Assembly (NCBI GenBank): GCA_029706075.1
Contig: JAINUG010000004.1
Span: 418,547-482,546, forward strand
Origin: Aldrovandia affinis
Lineage: Eukaryota; Chordata; Actinopteri; Notacanthiformes; Halosauridae
DNA: 64,000 nt
Direction: 5' to 3'
Shown here one piece after another: positions 14,158 to 52,800 of this stretch. Under the pieces are notes generated by a model. The model ran no database searches. It had not been told where the DNA came from and saw only the letters and a list, made by a program, of their open reading frames with translations. Position 1 is the stretch's first letter. Every line of letters starts with the position of its first letter. Position numbers and translations under genes: made by a program.

Positions 14158-15231
14158 TGCCGCTGCACAATAACCACCCCAAGAACCGTCTGCATGAATA
14201 GAATCGGTGAATATTTATGAACGGACGGGTGCGCTCCTTTGTCACATGTACCCGCTGCGCAACGCCCGTTTTTTTAAACATTGGGCGTGTGCGTTTCTCA
14301 ATTAACAGCCAAACGAGTGAATGAAATAAACAATTCCTCTCTTAAATTCCTTCCTCTCCTCATCCGTTCATTCATTAAATCCCTCTCGGTGTCTGAATGG
14401 TTTCGCGTTTGGATGCATGTGTGCATGCATGTTCGAGGGCACGCGCCCGCCTCCATGCAATGTACATTAGATAATAGCCCACACAGTTAGTTATGTCGAA
14501 CGAAATGAAGCTGCGCCGTGCAGTTCTGCACCGAAGCCTGGCTGCACAGCGCGTCCTCGCGATGAGTTTATGGAGCGCAAGGTATGGACGACGCTGCATG
14601 ATTCCCATAACCCCCTCCAACCCGTTTTGTCTCACTACCCGTTCACATGCTCTATTACATAAGAAGCCTTTAAGTCGCCCCCCCCAACAAATAATGGCAC
14701 GGTTTGCTGCACCAGCGTCTTCGATTCAGGTCTCAGGAGCTATTTATACATTTTTTCCCGAGATCCAAAATGTTAAAAATAACTTGACAGCGGTGATATT
14801 TAAATAGGGGGTGTTCTAAATATAATACTACTAGCAATAACGATAACAACGACACAAATATTGAAATTCTTTCACCATCTGTCTCATCACAGAAGGAAAA
14901 TATTGAACATAGCATGTAAAAAAAAAAAAAAACACCCCACTATTGTGCGCAAATGCTGTTCAACTCTAACCTTTAGAATACATTCAGTTGAGTGGATATA
15001 TCTCAGCTATACTCCGCATCACCGTTCACCCTCGTCGCCTAAAGTAAATATCTGGAATGGATGTAACGTTACACGATACACAGAACATCACTGGGGGGGA
15101 AATACCATTGCAATTTATATATAATTTATATAAAAGCACATAGCAATCTGTATATCCACAACAATTACACGTGTGGCCGCCACTTCTTCTGCGCGTTTTC
15201 CCCCTGAAGTTGACATGTTAACACTCACTGG

Positions 15232-15247
15232 CTGCTATATATAGCAG
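15232..15247. promoter_or_regulatory. Palindromic TATA/MEF2-like element
   Basis: CTGCTATATATAGCAG is a perfect 16-bp palindrome. Its core CTATATATAG fits both a MEF2 site and a TATA box. A G/C-rich stretch follows about 35-60 bp downstream, so it could be a core promoter for an unseen transcript. No downstream exon is recognised. Confidence 0.3.
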
Positions 15248-16684
15248 GCCTCCCAGTGCCGATGCTATTCTGAGCGCTGTACATGAGGGGGCGGAGGGTA
15301 CTTTTTTTATGAAAGAGAAGAAAAAGTATCTTTTTTTTTATGTATTATTCTGTGAGTACATCCCGGCTTCTTGTTTACACGTAAACTATGCGGCACCGAG
15401 TTTTAATCGCTCACCAGTACGATCATGATTCCTGTAGCATTCACAATAGCAACAACACAATTCACAATAAACACAATATTTGATAGACTTCATCTGCACT
15501 CATATGGTATTTGTTTTAATGTGCAACTTGATCATTGTTCCACCTGTACTCGTTCTGTAGGCCTTTCAGAAAGTCTGCTCGTTGTTTACCTTACTGAATG
15601 CTCGCCCCCATAAGCGTTAAGGACATTTTATAAAAAGAAGCAATTATCGATTCGCTATTTTCCAACATGAAAACTTGTTTCTGCTACGGGGCATCTCTGC
15701 TGCTAGTTACGGAAGGCACATGGGATTAGTTGTCGTGCCATTTCTAAAGCTGCTGTTTTACGACCAACCTTAAGTAATTTATTCATTTCTGCAGAATCCC
15801 CCCCAGTCATAGGCCATCACAGAATGAAGTGCTTTTCTCAAAGGTACAAACAGTCAAAGTCGTGTCTCTCCAATGCAGACGGACACATTTGGCTCTCAAA
15901 ACACAGATTAGACGACTCCTCCCCCTTCCCCCCTCCCGGCGCATCACGCATGATGCTGCTGTGTGCTCTTTTCGTGGCGAAAGGTCAAAAGGGTGCAGTA
16001 CTGTTAAGCCTGTTCACTTTGACTGTCTGTTCCCGTCAGCGTCCCCGTCTCCGCGTTACAAGCCAGGCCAAGGGTGAAGTTTGGAGCTCGGGAGCGCGAG
16101 AAACATCTGCGGTGATCACGCGCATCAGAGCACCGTAGTGCATCACTAAATATCCATACATTCACCTGTGTGTATATGGAAACTATGCGAGTAGCCGAAG
16201 AACTCAAATATAATAGAAGTAGTATATTGACGGATCTTCGCATTTACGGGTGGTCGTGCTTTGGTTGGAGAGTTCAAACGCACTTTGCTCCGAAGTACCA
16301 CAGATGAAGGCACGGTAATCAATTCTGTGTTTACGGGTTCCTGTCTGCACGAAGAGAAGTTCAACAATGTGCTTATTTACGGGGAGGGACGGGGGTAGTG
16401 GAAGTCCTGCACTCTCAAACAGGAAATTAAGTGAGAGCAAAATCTAAGGGTTTCCTCTCCCCCCTCTTGGTCAAATAAGGGCAAGGGCCTGGGTCAGGTG
16501 ACTGAGGACACCGAACAGAAACTCTCTTTTCACTTTCAGTCCTTCCGCAGTATGTTGGTAGCACCGTATTGAGCTGTGGACGGTCCACCATTGCTGTCGC
16601 TCTCCATCGCACCCTCGCTCCCCAAACCACCTCAGGCTTTCTGCTTCTCTGATCATTTCTAGAAGCTGCGTGCGTGCGCTTGTT

Positions 16685-16689
<5 letters not shown>

Positions 16690-16716
<27 letters not shown>
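16690..16716. repeat. (GT)n microsatellite
   Basis: About 13 GT units, followed by a short CACACA stretch. Confidence 0.95.
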
Positions 16717-16718
<2 letters not shown>

Positions 16719-16800
16719 CACAAACACACGCTAGAGCTGCCGGCTGGCTTGTTTGGGAAATACCTGGTCACGATCAGTCAGACAACCCCAGCCAAGAACC

Positions 16801-16816
16801 CAGCGCCCCCTGCAGG
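16801..16816 (-). promoter_or_regulatory. CTCF-like motif
   Basis: The minus strand reads CCTGCAGGGGGCGCTG, a near-perfect match to the vertebrate CTCF core. It lies where the transposon-poor left region gives way to repeat-bearing DNA. Occupancy is not demonstrable here. Confidence 0.45.
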
Positions 16817-17324
16817 CCAGATGGAGCAACTGCTGGAAAAGAGAATTATGGAAAGAGACAAGAGACGTGCGGAGGAGAGCTGAGAGGGGTCAGGGAGGAA
16901 CATGGGGTGAAAGGCAGGTAAAAACAAGAGGGTGGTGGTGGAAAGGAGAGGGACTAGCAGTCTGCAGTGCTTTCAGTGCAATGCAGGAACAACACACACA
17001 CAAAGAAACAGAAACGCAAGCAGTGTTAACACACTCACCCTTAAGTGTCTTCCTGAAGTCTGTATGTACGTATGTAAAAACAACAATGGCTGCCTGGAGC
17101 ATAAACATCCATGTTGATTCTTCTCAGGAGCGGGTTAGAGGCACTTCCCAGAATGCAATGCAGAGGGAGATTTATTGTTCCGGATGTCCCCGGAATGGAG
17201 TCAGGTTCAGAGGGGAGGTGATAGAGTGGCTCGAGGAGGGCTCACCTGTGCACCATGCCCTCGGCCCCCGAGACAGGGCCAGCCTGACCACTGCACCACT
17301 GGAGCTGTGGAGAGATCAGGGCCC

Positions 17325-17455
17325 ATATGTATAAAGCATCTCAGAGTAGGAGTGCTGATCTAGGATCAGTTTTCTCAGGTCCGTATCATAACCTTAAACA
17401 GTGTAACCTAAAAAGACCAAACTGATCTTAGATCAGCAATCCTAGTCCCACATGC
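17325..17455. mobile_element. Small inverted-repeat element (MITE-like)
   Basis: The arms GTGCTGATCTAGGATCAGTT and AACTGATCTTAGATCAGCA face each other across about 50 bp. This is the structure of a short non-autonomous DNA element common in fish genomes. A related diverged copy is at 62.38-62.50 kb. Confidence 0.6.
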
Positions 17456-17532
17456 TTGCGTACTGGTGTACCGTAATTGTTGTGCTCAGGTCTCAGCCGT
17501 CTTTTCACTCGCTCACATAACGTCCGATTCAG

Positions 17533-17565
17533 GGCATGTACAGGTAACTGCCAAAATAAAGGCAA
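17533..17565 (+). mobile_element. Tc1-like terminal repeat fragment
   Basis: ACAGGTAACTGCCAAAATAA closely matches the terminal inverted repeat of the remnant at 29.9-30.4 kb. Only the terminus is present. Confidence 0.6.
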
Positions 17566-18005
17566 CAGTTTGGTAAGCTGGGGAGACACTCAAACGGTCC
17601 TGGCCCGGGCTAGGAGAGTCCCAGGCACAGGCATTCGTTGGAAAGGGGGCCGGGCCTATCCGCAGGTACCAGCCATGGCACCCCCCGCCGGACGCTCGCG
17701 GTACTGCACCCGTTAAATGATCCCTCATTTACTCAAGTGCTGCCTTTGTTTCAGTTACATGCATGTTAACCTGAGCTTGACTTTGAGGGGCTGATGAGCA
17801 CTGAGCCACCAAAACCAGGGTTAAGAGCACGGGCCTCAGCTCTGGGGGGGGTCGGGACTCCTCGTTGCCCTAGTCTTCACCTGCCGGGAGGTTGATACCT
17901 GTCCTACATCTGTCAGGCACACAGGAGTCAGACTGTGCCACCTCTTAGTTTTGGAACCAAAACCTCCAAAGTCTGCTCCTGTCTCGACAAAAACAATTAA
18001 CTGGC

Positions 18006-18019
18006 CTGCCCCCTAGTGG
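18006..18019 (-). promoter_or_regulatory. CTCF-like motif
   Basis: The minus strand reads CCACTAGGGGGCAG, the textbook CTCF core, in the same orientation as the motif at 16.8 kb. This is a motif match only. Confidence 0.45.
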
Positions 18020-19466
18020 AGACACTTCAAATACCATTAAATCTGAGAGGGGAAGGGGAAAAAAAAAAGCAAAAATCAAACAATTCCTCAGTAACAGAAG
18101 ACCTGCTGTTTTTCACGGTCAGTACGATCGTAACAGAAGGTCAGGCTGACCGCCCAGGCTGTGACCACAAACTCCAGAACGCTGAGCGTCCCGTTTCCCC
18201 CTCGATGCTCCGGGAGAGGAAGTCAGGGTGCCCTTTTCCAGGAAAGACTAACAAAGAATCGTTACCCACGTCTGTGGGGGCTCTGGCAGCCCATCAACAT
18301 CCACAACCAATAAATAACTCGATAACAGAACGCTTTTTCCAAAACTGGGGTCACTGGTTGTGTCCTAGTGTGCAGGTTCATTGTTACACAACAATTGATA
18401 AATTAAAGCGGTTGATTACGCAGTTAACTCACCTCACCTGTTTTTTGTGTCTAAATGGGTGAAAGGGTGAAAACAAAAGCCAGCAGACCCTGCGGCTCTC
18501 CCGGACCAGGGTTGGCCACCCCTAGGCTACAGGCTTCCAGAACAATGTTCCATGGCACGGGAGTGTACAATTTCAACATCTTGGAAATGGGGAAAGCCAC
18601 TACACTAATAACACAAGTGATAACACATTTATCAATTCTTTGAATTCATTCATACTTACATACTTCTTTTGTGGTATATCAGTCCCATGGGATCCCAACT
18701 GGAGGTCCCTAAACCCCCCACCACCACATGAAATGACACATCCAGTTTTATCCAAACATAGCTTTTATTTAAATCCAACAGATCAGCCCTTCAAACATCG
18801 CAGTTTTTATAAGAGCAGGTTTTTATCTTTATAGAAAGATTCTGATGTTAACAGTGCTGAGTTTCACAATACGAGCAGACGGTCCCTCACGGGGTGTGTG
18901 TGCGTGTCCTAAATGGTGCTGGTCTCCGTTCTAGGGTGTATGGAGTGTGAGAGGAGGCTGGCTCCCAGCAGTGAACCCACAAACGATTAGTGGTGGATCC
19001 AGGGGGAGCTCCTCCTCTTCCTCGCCTGTAATCTGCCACCTCTCTGCAGTTCAATAAAACTGAAACATCGAAAGACGGGAAGAGTTTGAGAGGAAAATGA
19101 ACCGATTGAAATGGATCAAATGGACAGCTGAGCTGGTTTGGCTGCAGAGCTGCGCAGTGGAGGGCTGTTGAGACGCTCACTGAACCGCACCCCGGAGACA
19201 GTGCGCAAACAGGGCGCCAACCCTCCTCTCATCACTCCATTCCGCAGGGACTGGAACAAACACTCCCAGCACACAGCAGCTTGAGCCATTCCGGGTTTTC
19301 TTAAACGCAGGACGGAGCAGCGGCTCCCAAACGCCCTTCATGAGCACATGCCTGTCCCTGGGACCCTTCCCTTATTGAAGTGGAAGCTGTTGCGTGTTTA
19401 AACATGCTGAAATATGGAATTTAAATGTTCTTATTTTAGTAACTGAAGTCAAAAGCAGTGCGAGAG

Positions 19467-19789
19467 AGGGTTCAATTCCCCGTCGCGCCAGAGTCGGCTC
19501 TGGTCGGGAGTGCCATCGGGGCGGCGATTGGCTGTCCGCCCCAGGGAGGGGGAGGGAAGCCGACACACACAGTTCGCTGCGCACAGGAGTGGTTCTGGGG
19601 TACCGGAATTACAGTCGACGGCACGACGAGTGCTGTCTCGGAGGAGGCAGCACTTCGCCCTTGTCACTGCCGGTCACAGGACTACGGCAGCGAACTATAA
19701 GGGAAGGGGGATTGAACTAAGCACAGCGGGTAATTGGCTACCAAATTGGGAGAAAAACGGGGTAAAATCTGAAAAATAAAAAGATAAAG
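19467..19789 (+). mobile_element. tRNA-headed SINE (family B), 5'-truncated, with 16-bp target duplication
   Basis: A 323-bp element begins inside its tRNA-like head (B-box GGTTCAATTCC) and ends in an A-rich tail. It is flanked by the direct repeat AAAAGCAGTGCGAGAG at 19451-19466 and 19790-19805. Related copies lie at 51.7 and 55.4 kb. The target duplication shows retroposition. Confidence 0.85.
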
Positions 19790-19944
19790 AAAAGCAGTGC
19801 GAGAGCAAGCAGTGCAGGTAACAGGTGGGGCGTTGAGTTTGACAGGTTTGAATGCCAAAGTGGAAGCATGTTATACACTGTAGCCGCTCCCACAACCCAC
19901 CAGTGGGTCCCGACCCACAGGAAACAGTGGGTTAGGGCAGGGAT

Positions 19945-21244
19945 CCCCAAACTCCCTGTGCACGCTGGATTTAGTTACAGCCAATCTCTTTATCAATTAA
20001 GGTTGTTGAAAACGTGTGCAATTTCAACCATCACTTTTTCCTTAAACCCATTTTAACACAACGCAGGTTTGGCTCATTGAACTCTTCATTTTCCACAAAC
20101 GGTTTAGTTTCAGTGACCAGGTGTCCACACTTTCAGCAATTAGGCCCCCACTGATTTGACCTCCTCCTCTATAATTGAATCAATTAAGGGCGACACATGA
20201 TTCCTCTTTCTGAAGGAATCATGTGTCATACAGCACATTACAGGAAATGAGAGCATTAGTTGCTCTGACTGATTTAAAGTCCTGGGATGTGAATGTGGGA
20301 CATTTATTGTTCATGGAATGCATAGCTATTTCTGACATAATCTGGCTTTAATAGAAACAAAGTGTCAAATTAATTAGAATCAACAGCTCGTTACAATTCA
20401 GAGGTTGAGATTATGGTTGAAATGAAAACCAGCACACACGGTGGGTCACCAGGACCGAGTTTGGGAACCCACTCAAGTTTGGGACAGGTTGCACTCAGGA
20501 TTCTCACCTGCATCTAATAAAACCTGGAACCGCTCAAACGGGAGTGTATCCCCCTCATTCCCAGAATGCACTGCATGACTACAGAGGCGTAAGACAGGAA
20601 CACCAAATAAGCTCTCTGGCACAACACTGTATATTTAAAAATACTTTCCACTTTCTAGGGATGAACGTTTCTCTCAGCAAAGTTTCCATAAAGAACAAAA
20701 CCTGATTACTGAACCCTTCTGACTTAGGTTTACCTAAGTGTCAGTTCTGCACTTCCTGCGAGATCAAATAATATTTATCATTTTTAACTTTTATTTATGC
20801 ATTTCATTTTTTCGTAACAGGTCCCCATTGACAGGAATGGTCCAAAAACAAGATGATATGTTTGAGTTGGTTTTTTTGAGCAGCAATGAGAAGAGTTATA
20901 ATGAGCAAATTTACACCACCAAGAATAACATACATTTGGACATCTCCAAATCCTTCCATAAATTAGCCCCTTATATCTAAGCGTTAAATTAAAAAGGACC
21001 ACACGGAAAATTGTGGATTGTCTTCTGAAAATATGTGTCCCCCCCGTTTTCCCTCTGTTAAAAATCACCAGAGGGTTTTTTCCCTGTAGACCTGTGGTCT
21101 GGATTAAAATACCCTTTTTTATTTTCTTGTTCTGCTTTACAGTATGGATGTAGACTGAGGGGGGCCTGCTATGGGGTTAAAGGTCAAGGGCCATCTCTGA
21201 GGAGAGGACCAATGGCTGCAGTGACCACCCCTATCCACCCCCCA
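19945..21244. other. Intergenic region downstream of ttc17
   Basis: AT-rich sequence with no exon. It holds scraps of the common fish repeat reading AAAACCAGCACAC...GGACCGAGTTTGG near 20.43 kb and a short perfect hairpin at 20192-20227. Nothing else is recognised. Confidence 0.5.
20192..20227. repeat. Perfect 14-bp stem-loop
   Basis: The arms GACACATGATTCCT and AGGAATCATGTGTC are exact reverse complements around an 8-nt loop, CTTTCTGA. The stem is too short for a typical microRNA precursor. It could be the residue of a small inverted-repeat element. Confidence 0.6.
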
Positions 21245-21261
21245 GTGCCTTCAAAAGGAAC

Positions 21262-21267
21262 TTTATT
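21262..21267 (-). terminator. ttc17: ttc17 polyadenylation signal AATAAA
   Basis: The first canonical AATAAA downstream of the last ttc17 exon on the minus strand, about 24 nt past the in-frame stop at 21291-21293. Cleavage would fall near 21,245. Sites further downstream, for example near 18.77 kb, are possible alternatives. Confidence 0.55.
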
Positions 21268-21290
21268 GCTCAACTGAACAACTCGCCTAT

Positions 21291-48365
<27,075 letters not shown>

Positions 48366-48376
<11 letters not shown>

Positions 48377-48422
48377 CTTTTAGCTTGCTTGTTCTGTCAG
48401 CAAGCGACCGGAAACGGAAGTA
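48366..48422 (-). promoter_or_regulatory. ttc17: ttc17 start region: YY1-like and ETS-like motifs
   Basis: On the gene strand AAAGATGGCGGACC spans the start codon and matches the YY1 core. About 35 bp upstream, ACTTCCGTTTCCGGTC holds two ETS-like CGGAA cores in reverse. This resembles a TATA-less housekeeping promoter. The distance to the api5 polyadenylation signal is only about 550 bp. Confidence 0.5.
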
Positions 48423-48948
48423 ATGAGCTGTACCAGTTTGCGAAGTGCGAAGTCGAAGCCCTGACTGGGACTCGCCTGCATGATGGTAAGGGTCATATTT
48501 TAGAAGTGTGAGCGAAGACCCAGATGAGTTTACGATAACGTTACATGCAGAGATATAATTATATAAAATAATAATCTCAAATTGCATTGCCTTTACACAC
48601 TTGTACACACACTAGAGGTTCGCAGTGAAACCGTTTTCATAAACTTTGTTGGTCAAATGCCATGCAATTAGACGGACGAAGAGTAGCCTTTTTTGCACAA
48701 GCGAAGACGTCGACAACAATGTAGGTAAAATATATTTTGCTGATGAAAATCCACTGCAGAAAACACAAGACTAACAGAGTAACTGATTTATAGTAAATAC
48801 AAATTTAAACATACAATTAAGCAGATTTGGTCCAGATTTTTTTAATCCAAAACATTTTAAATAACACTTAACATGAGAAAATAGCAATACAAAAGATGCA
48901 TGCAAAACCTTAAAGCCAAAAACATGTTAAACAGTCTACCAACTATAG

Positions 48949-48954
48949 TTTATT
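48949..48954 (-). terminator. api5: api5 candidate polyadenylation signal
   Basis: A minus-strand AATAAA about 835 nt beyond the api5 stop, in an AT-rich 3' UTR-like region. Other weaker signals may be used. Confidence 0.45.
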
Positions 48955-48959
48955 ACGTT

Positions 48960-49789
48960 GCAAAGTTGCAACGCATCTCAGTACATTTCACGGGACTGCA
49001 GTTGAAATATTACCGCTGGTTCTGAGTCATGGGAGGAATCCAAATTCTGATCGACTCTTGTGCTCCTAAAGTGAACGAAATACGGAGTACAAGCACACAT
49101 TGCTTTATGGCCTGTTTTTTTTCTTCTTTAAACAAATCTAGATCATCTACCTCGTACACTGCTAAACCTATACAACTCAACTATGAAGCTTTCACCCAGT
49201 CTCCCCACAGTTCAAAATAAGGAGGGCAAACAAGAGACTTCCAAGACAATTTTATGATAAAATTCAGTTGAAAATATGATCATTGATCCTTACAAACCTG
49301 CAAGAGAAATGCAAACCAAACCAGAACTCTAAAAAAACAAACCAAAAGGTTAAATAAAAAGGTACAAAGTTTTGCATTTGTCACCATTTTGTAATTTTTT
49401 TTTTGTCACTTTTTTGTTTTGTTCCAACAATTTGACAAGTTAATCAAGTACAATATAGCACAGCTTGAGAGTCCTGATCCACAGAAAATTCGTCCATACA
49501 AAAAAAGAAAGAAAAAAAAGACATCTACTTAAACAAATGCATTGCAAAAAAAAAATTAAATCTGGTTGACAAGCTTTTGATCTCCAGGTCTCTACTACTT
49601 GGGTTCGGATTTAAAAAGGAAAAAAAGAACATTTGAATATTCACTTTTTACAGGTGGAAAGAGCAGTGCGCTGCTGAGGGGTGGGGGGCAGCAGGGATGA
49701 CACGCGCACGAATGCAGCGAACTGTGTGCGCCATGCTGCGCTGGGGCCAGTGTGCGGTCACATGATCGTGCGTAAACCGGCTGGCCCTC
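48960..49789 (-). other. api5: api5 3' UTR
   Basis: Sequence after the TGA is AT-rich with many T/A runs on either strand and no open frame, as expected for a 3' UTR of about 0.85 kb. The end is set only by the AATAAA at 48949. Confidence 0.5.
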
Positions 49790-49869
49790 TCAGTAGATCC
49801 TCCCCCGGCTCCGGTTGCCACGGCCACCCCAGCCTCGGCCACGCCCGCCACGGAATCCGCCACGCTGTT
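49790..49869 (-). CDS. api5: api5 exon 14 (RGG tail and stop)
   Basis: Encodes QRGGFRGGRGRGWGGRGNRS then RGRIY and TGA; phase 1 in. Arg-Gly repeats like those of human API5 suggest RNA binding and arginine methylation. Confidence 0.96.
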
Positions 49870-52800
49870 CTAGAACCCCAAAAGACAAAACACGATTCAG
49901 CACTCCGGCAGGGCAAACACACACCCATTTTAATCAACCTTCCTGTATACCCACACCCACAACCACATCCACATCCACACACATAGTTATGACAAGTGAG
50001 GCTATGGTTTGTGCAACCAGTAGCACAACCTTTCTGGTGCATTTTCATTTTAATAGCACTCACAATGGAGACTAACTGTCCATTAAAGAGCGGAGGCCCT
50101 TCAGCCTCAGGACACCCTGCTGAGGCGCGATGGTGTGAGATGGTTAACTGAAAAACATTCAACACCACTCTTAGCAAACGAGCGGCTCTGCACACAAACA
50201 CCCCTGGAGATGTTCCGCTGACTCAGGTAAAGCGGAAAGCACATAGCCCCGCTGCGGTGCTCACCGTAGGTGAAGTTGCCGATGGTGGCACTGTATTTCC
50301 CGCTGGGGGGGTTGTAGATCTGCCGCGCGTCCCTCCTGGGCAGAGGTGAGAGCTTCTTCACCATGGCCCCCGCGCCTGCGCCCATCTCCTCTCCTGACGG
50401 CCTCTTCTGCCTGCAGGGGAGAACAGGGAGGAGGAGGAGGGTGTGGTCAGTCACCCAGCAAACAACTATACACACACATACAGCACTATAGACACTACAT
50501 TACACACACACACATACATGCATAAATGCAGACAGTACATTACACACACCACTATACACACACACAGAAAGTACATCACACACACCACTGTACACACACT
50601 ACATTACATTACAAGCTTTAAGTAGACACTCATTCAGAGCCACTTACACAGTTCACATTTCTTATATAGCTGGATGTTTAGTGAAGCAATTCAGGTGAAG
50701 TATTTTGCTCAAGGGTACACCGACAGTGCTGTATGTAGGTTCAATTCCCAAGTGGGGCCCTGCCTTTGTACACTTGAGCAAGATACTGGATGCTTACTTT
50801 AGCAATTCAGACTAAATCCCTTGCTCAAGGATACAAAGGCAATGCCCCATCTGGGAATCAAACCTGCAACTTTTGTGTTACATTTCTCTTCTCTAACAAG
50901 TCCAGTTCTTTATACTACACTGCCACTCTTATACTACACCACATACACTGTTGTGTGGAGGGGGGGGAATAACCTCATCTCCACCACCACTTATGTGTAG
51001 CACCCACCTGGGTGACACACAGCAGCCATTTTGTGCCAGAACGCTCACCACACATCAGTGTTGAGTTGGAAAGGGAGGGGATTATTAGAGAGACAGCCTG
51101 GGAATTTGGTAAGAACACAGAGGGAAACCACCAATAACAATAACAGCAATGTTGGGAGTCATATGTGAAGACGCTTTGGCCTAACAATTTGCACTAATTG
51201 TTCAATGAACTACCTGAGAGAAAGGAAAACCAGACCTGGATTTGGGGGCCAGATTTGAGTAACCCTGTTCTAGACTATATTTAACGAATAGAAAACAGGT
51301 TATTTAAGTAACCTTTTTACCCCTCCTGACTAATTCAGTGATAGGGATGCCACTATACAGTAATTTCATGCACTTTTATTTGGCCTTTAATTAACCAGGA
51401 AGGTCAAATGAGAGCTCTTCCCTTTTGCAGTCACGACCTGGAGAATGAAGGTGGGAAAATCTCAGATGAACAGACTTACCCAGCAGCCTCTGTTTTCTGA
51501 ACTGGTTTCCAGGACAGAGTAATGGTGCTCTTATACGAAGGGGGGTTGTGAAAGAGGTCCTACAGGCCACAGGGAACAAAGTAAGGGCATTTAAAAACTG
51601 TTACAAGCAATTCATTAAAAATGGCCCATGTAGTTGTAGTTTTGGGTCCACACATTTCATGATGAAACACACTTTTCTTTTATAATTTTTGTTTCAGATT
51701 TTTATCCCATTTTTATCCCAATTTGGTAGCCAATTAGACCCACTATTTCTATGTAAATCCCCCACCCAGTAATGTGATTTCGCTGCCGTAGTCCTGTGAC
51801 CGGTAGTGACGAAGGCGACCTGACGCCTCTTCGGAGACGGCACTCGCCAAGTGTCGACCGTAACCCGGTACTACAGGGCCACTTATGTGCAGCGAACGTC
51901 ATGTCGGCTTCCCTCCCCCCTCCCTGGGGCGGACAGCCAATCGCCAGCCCTGGTGGCGCTCCCGGCCAGAGCAGACTCTGGCGAGACGGATGAAACACAC
52001 TTTTCTAAACCATTACTAAATGATACTGGTACAACAATAAATACCTCACCTTAATGAGGACGTTGATGTTGTTGGTAATCTTGAGAGCCACAACTTTGAT
52101 TTTATTCTGGCAAAAGACATAAGGAGAGTATTTATTGGAGCATGGTGTTATACTTGTTCATAGTGTGAGGGAGAATGGACATTCAGGTCAGTGTGTCGAA
52201 GGGTCTCACCTCCTCGGTCTTCAGTGCCTCCCCTGTCTTTCCCTGCAAGGCGACTCGAAGCTGGCGGATGTACACCTGTAGCCCACGCGCAAAGTACTGT
52301 AACCTGTGGGCCAAGGGGCAGGTGAAGTTGGGGGTCACATTTAATCCAACAGCAAAAAAAAAAAAACAAGTAAATGCTGCATTCTTTTCATTACTTTCAC
52401 ACTTTTTTGTGAATTTCAGCAACACCACATACACTTGCAAGAAGAAAACCGTATGATCTGCATCATTTTGTCTTTCGCAATTCGGGACGAAGTGTGACGG
52501 ACACACACACGCCCACTGGATTTCAGCAGAACTGTTGTCCAGAGGCAAAGCAATGCTGCCGTGGTATGCAGCCCTGGCCCTGAGCCACAGGGTTCTGATG
52601 GTTTATCCTTAACCTTGAGATCAGCGGAGGTGAGCTCATCATGTAATCAACCGCTTTAATTGATCAATTAAGCGACAACGAAAACCAGCACACCCTGTGG
52701 CCCTCCAGGACCAGGACGGAGAAGCACAGGTCTAAAGTGAATAGAGTGGTGAGGAATGGCAGAGACACACAGGGAGCGTGGGTGAGAAACGGGGAGTTGA

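Larger units (their letters stand above)
10941..16684. other. Noncoding region, CpG-retaining, few repeats
   Basis: No gene is recognised. Homopolymer A runs occur at about 11.24 and 14.92 kb. The 13.8-15.3 kb part is unique sequence with MEF2-like sites and palindromes listed separately. It is a candidate conserved noncoding block, but conservation cannot be judged without other genomes. Confidence 0.55.

Noticed and set aside
1-16684. A miR-129 or miR-670 precursor, expected from mammalian gene order beyond TTC17
   Set aside because: I looked for the mature miR-129 (5p and 3p) and miR-670 sequences on both strands and did not find them. They may lie left of the window.
16753-17334. 193-codon plus-strand frame with a charged stretch (QMEQLLEKRIMERDKRRAEE)
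   Set aside because: The short helical-looking segment is suggestive, but other frames are open too, no homologue comes to mind, and parts overlap repeats. Not enough to call a gene.
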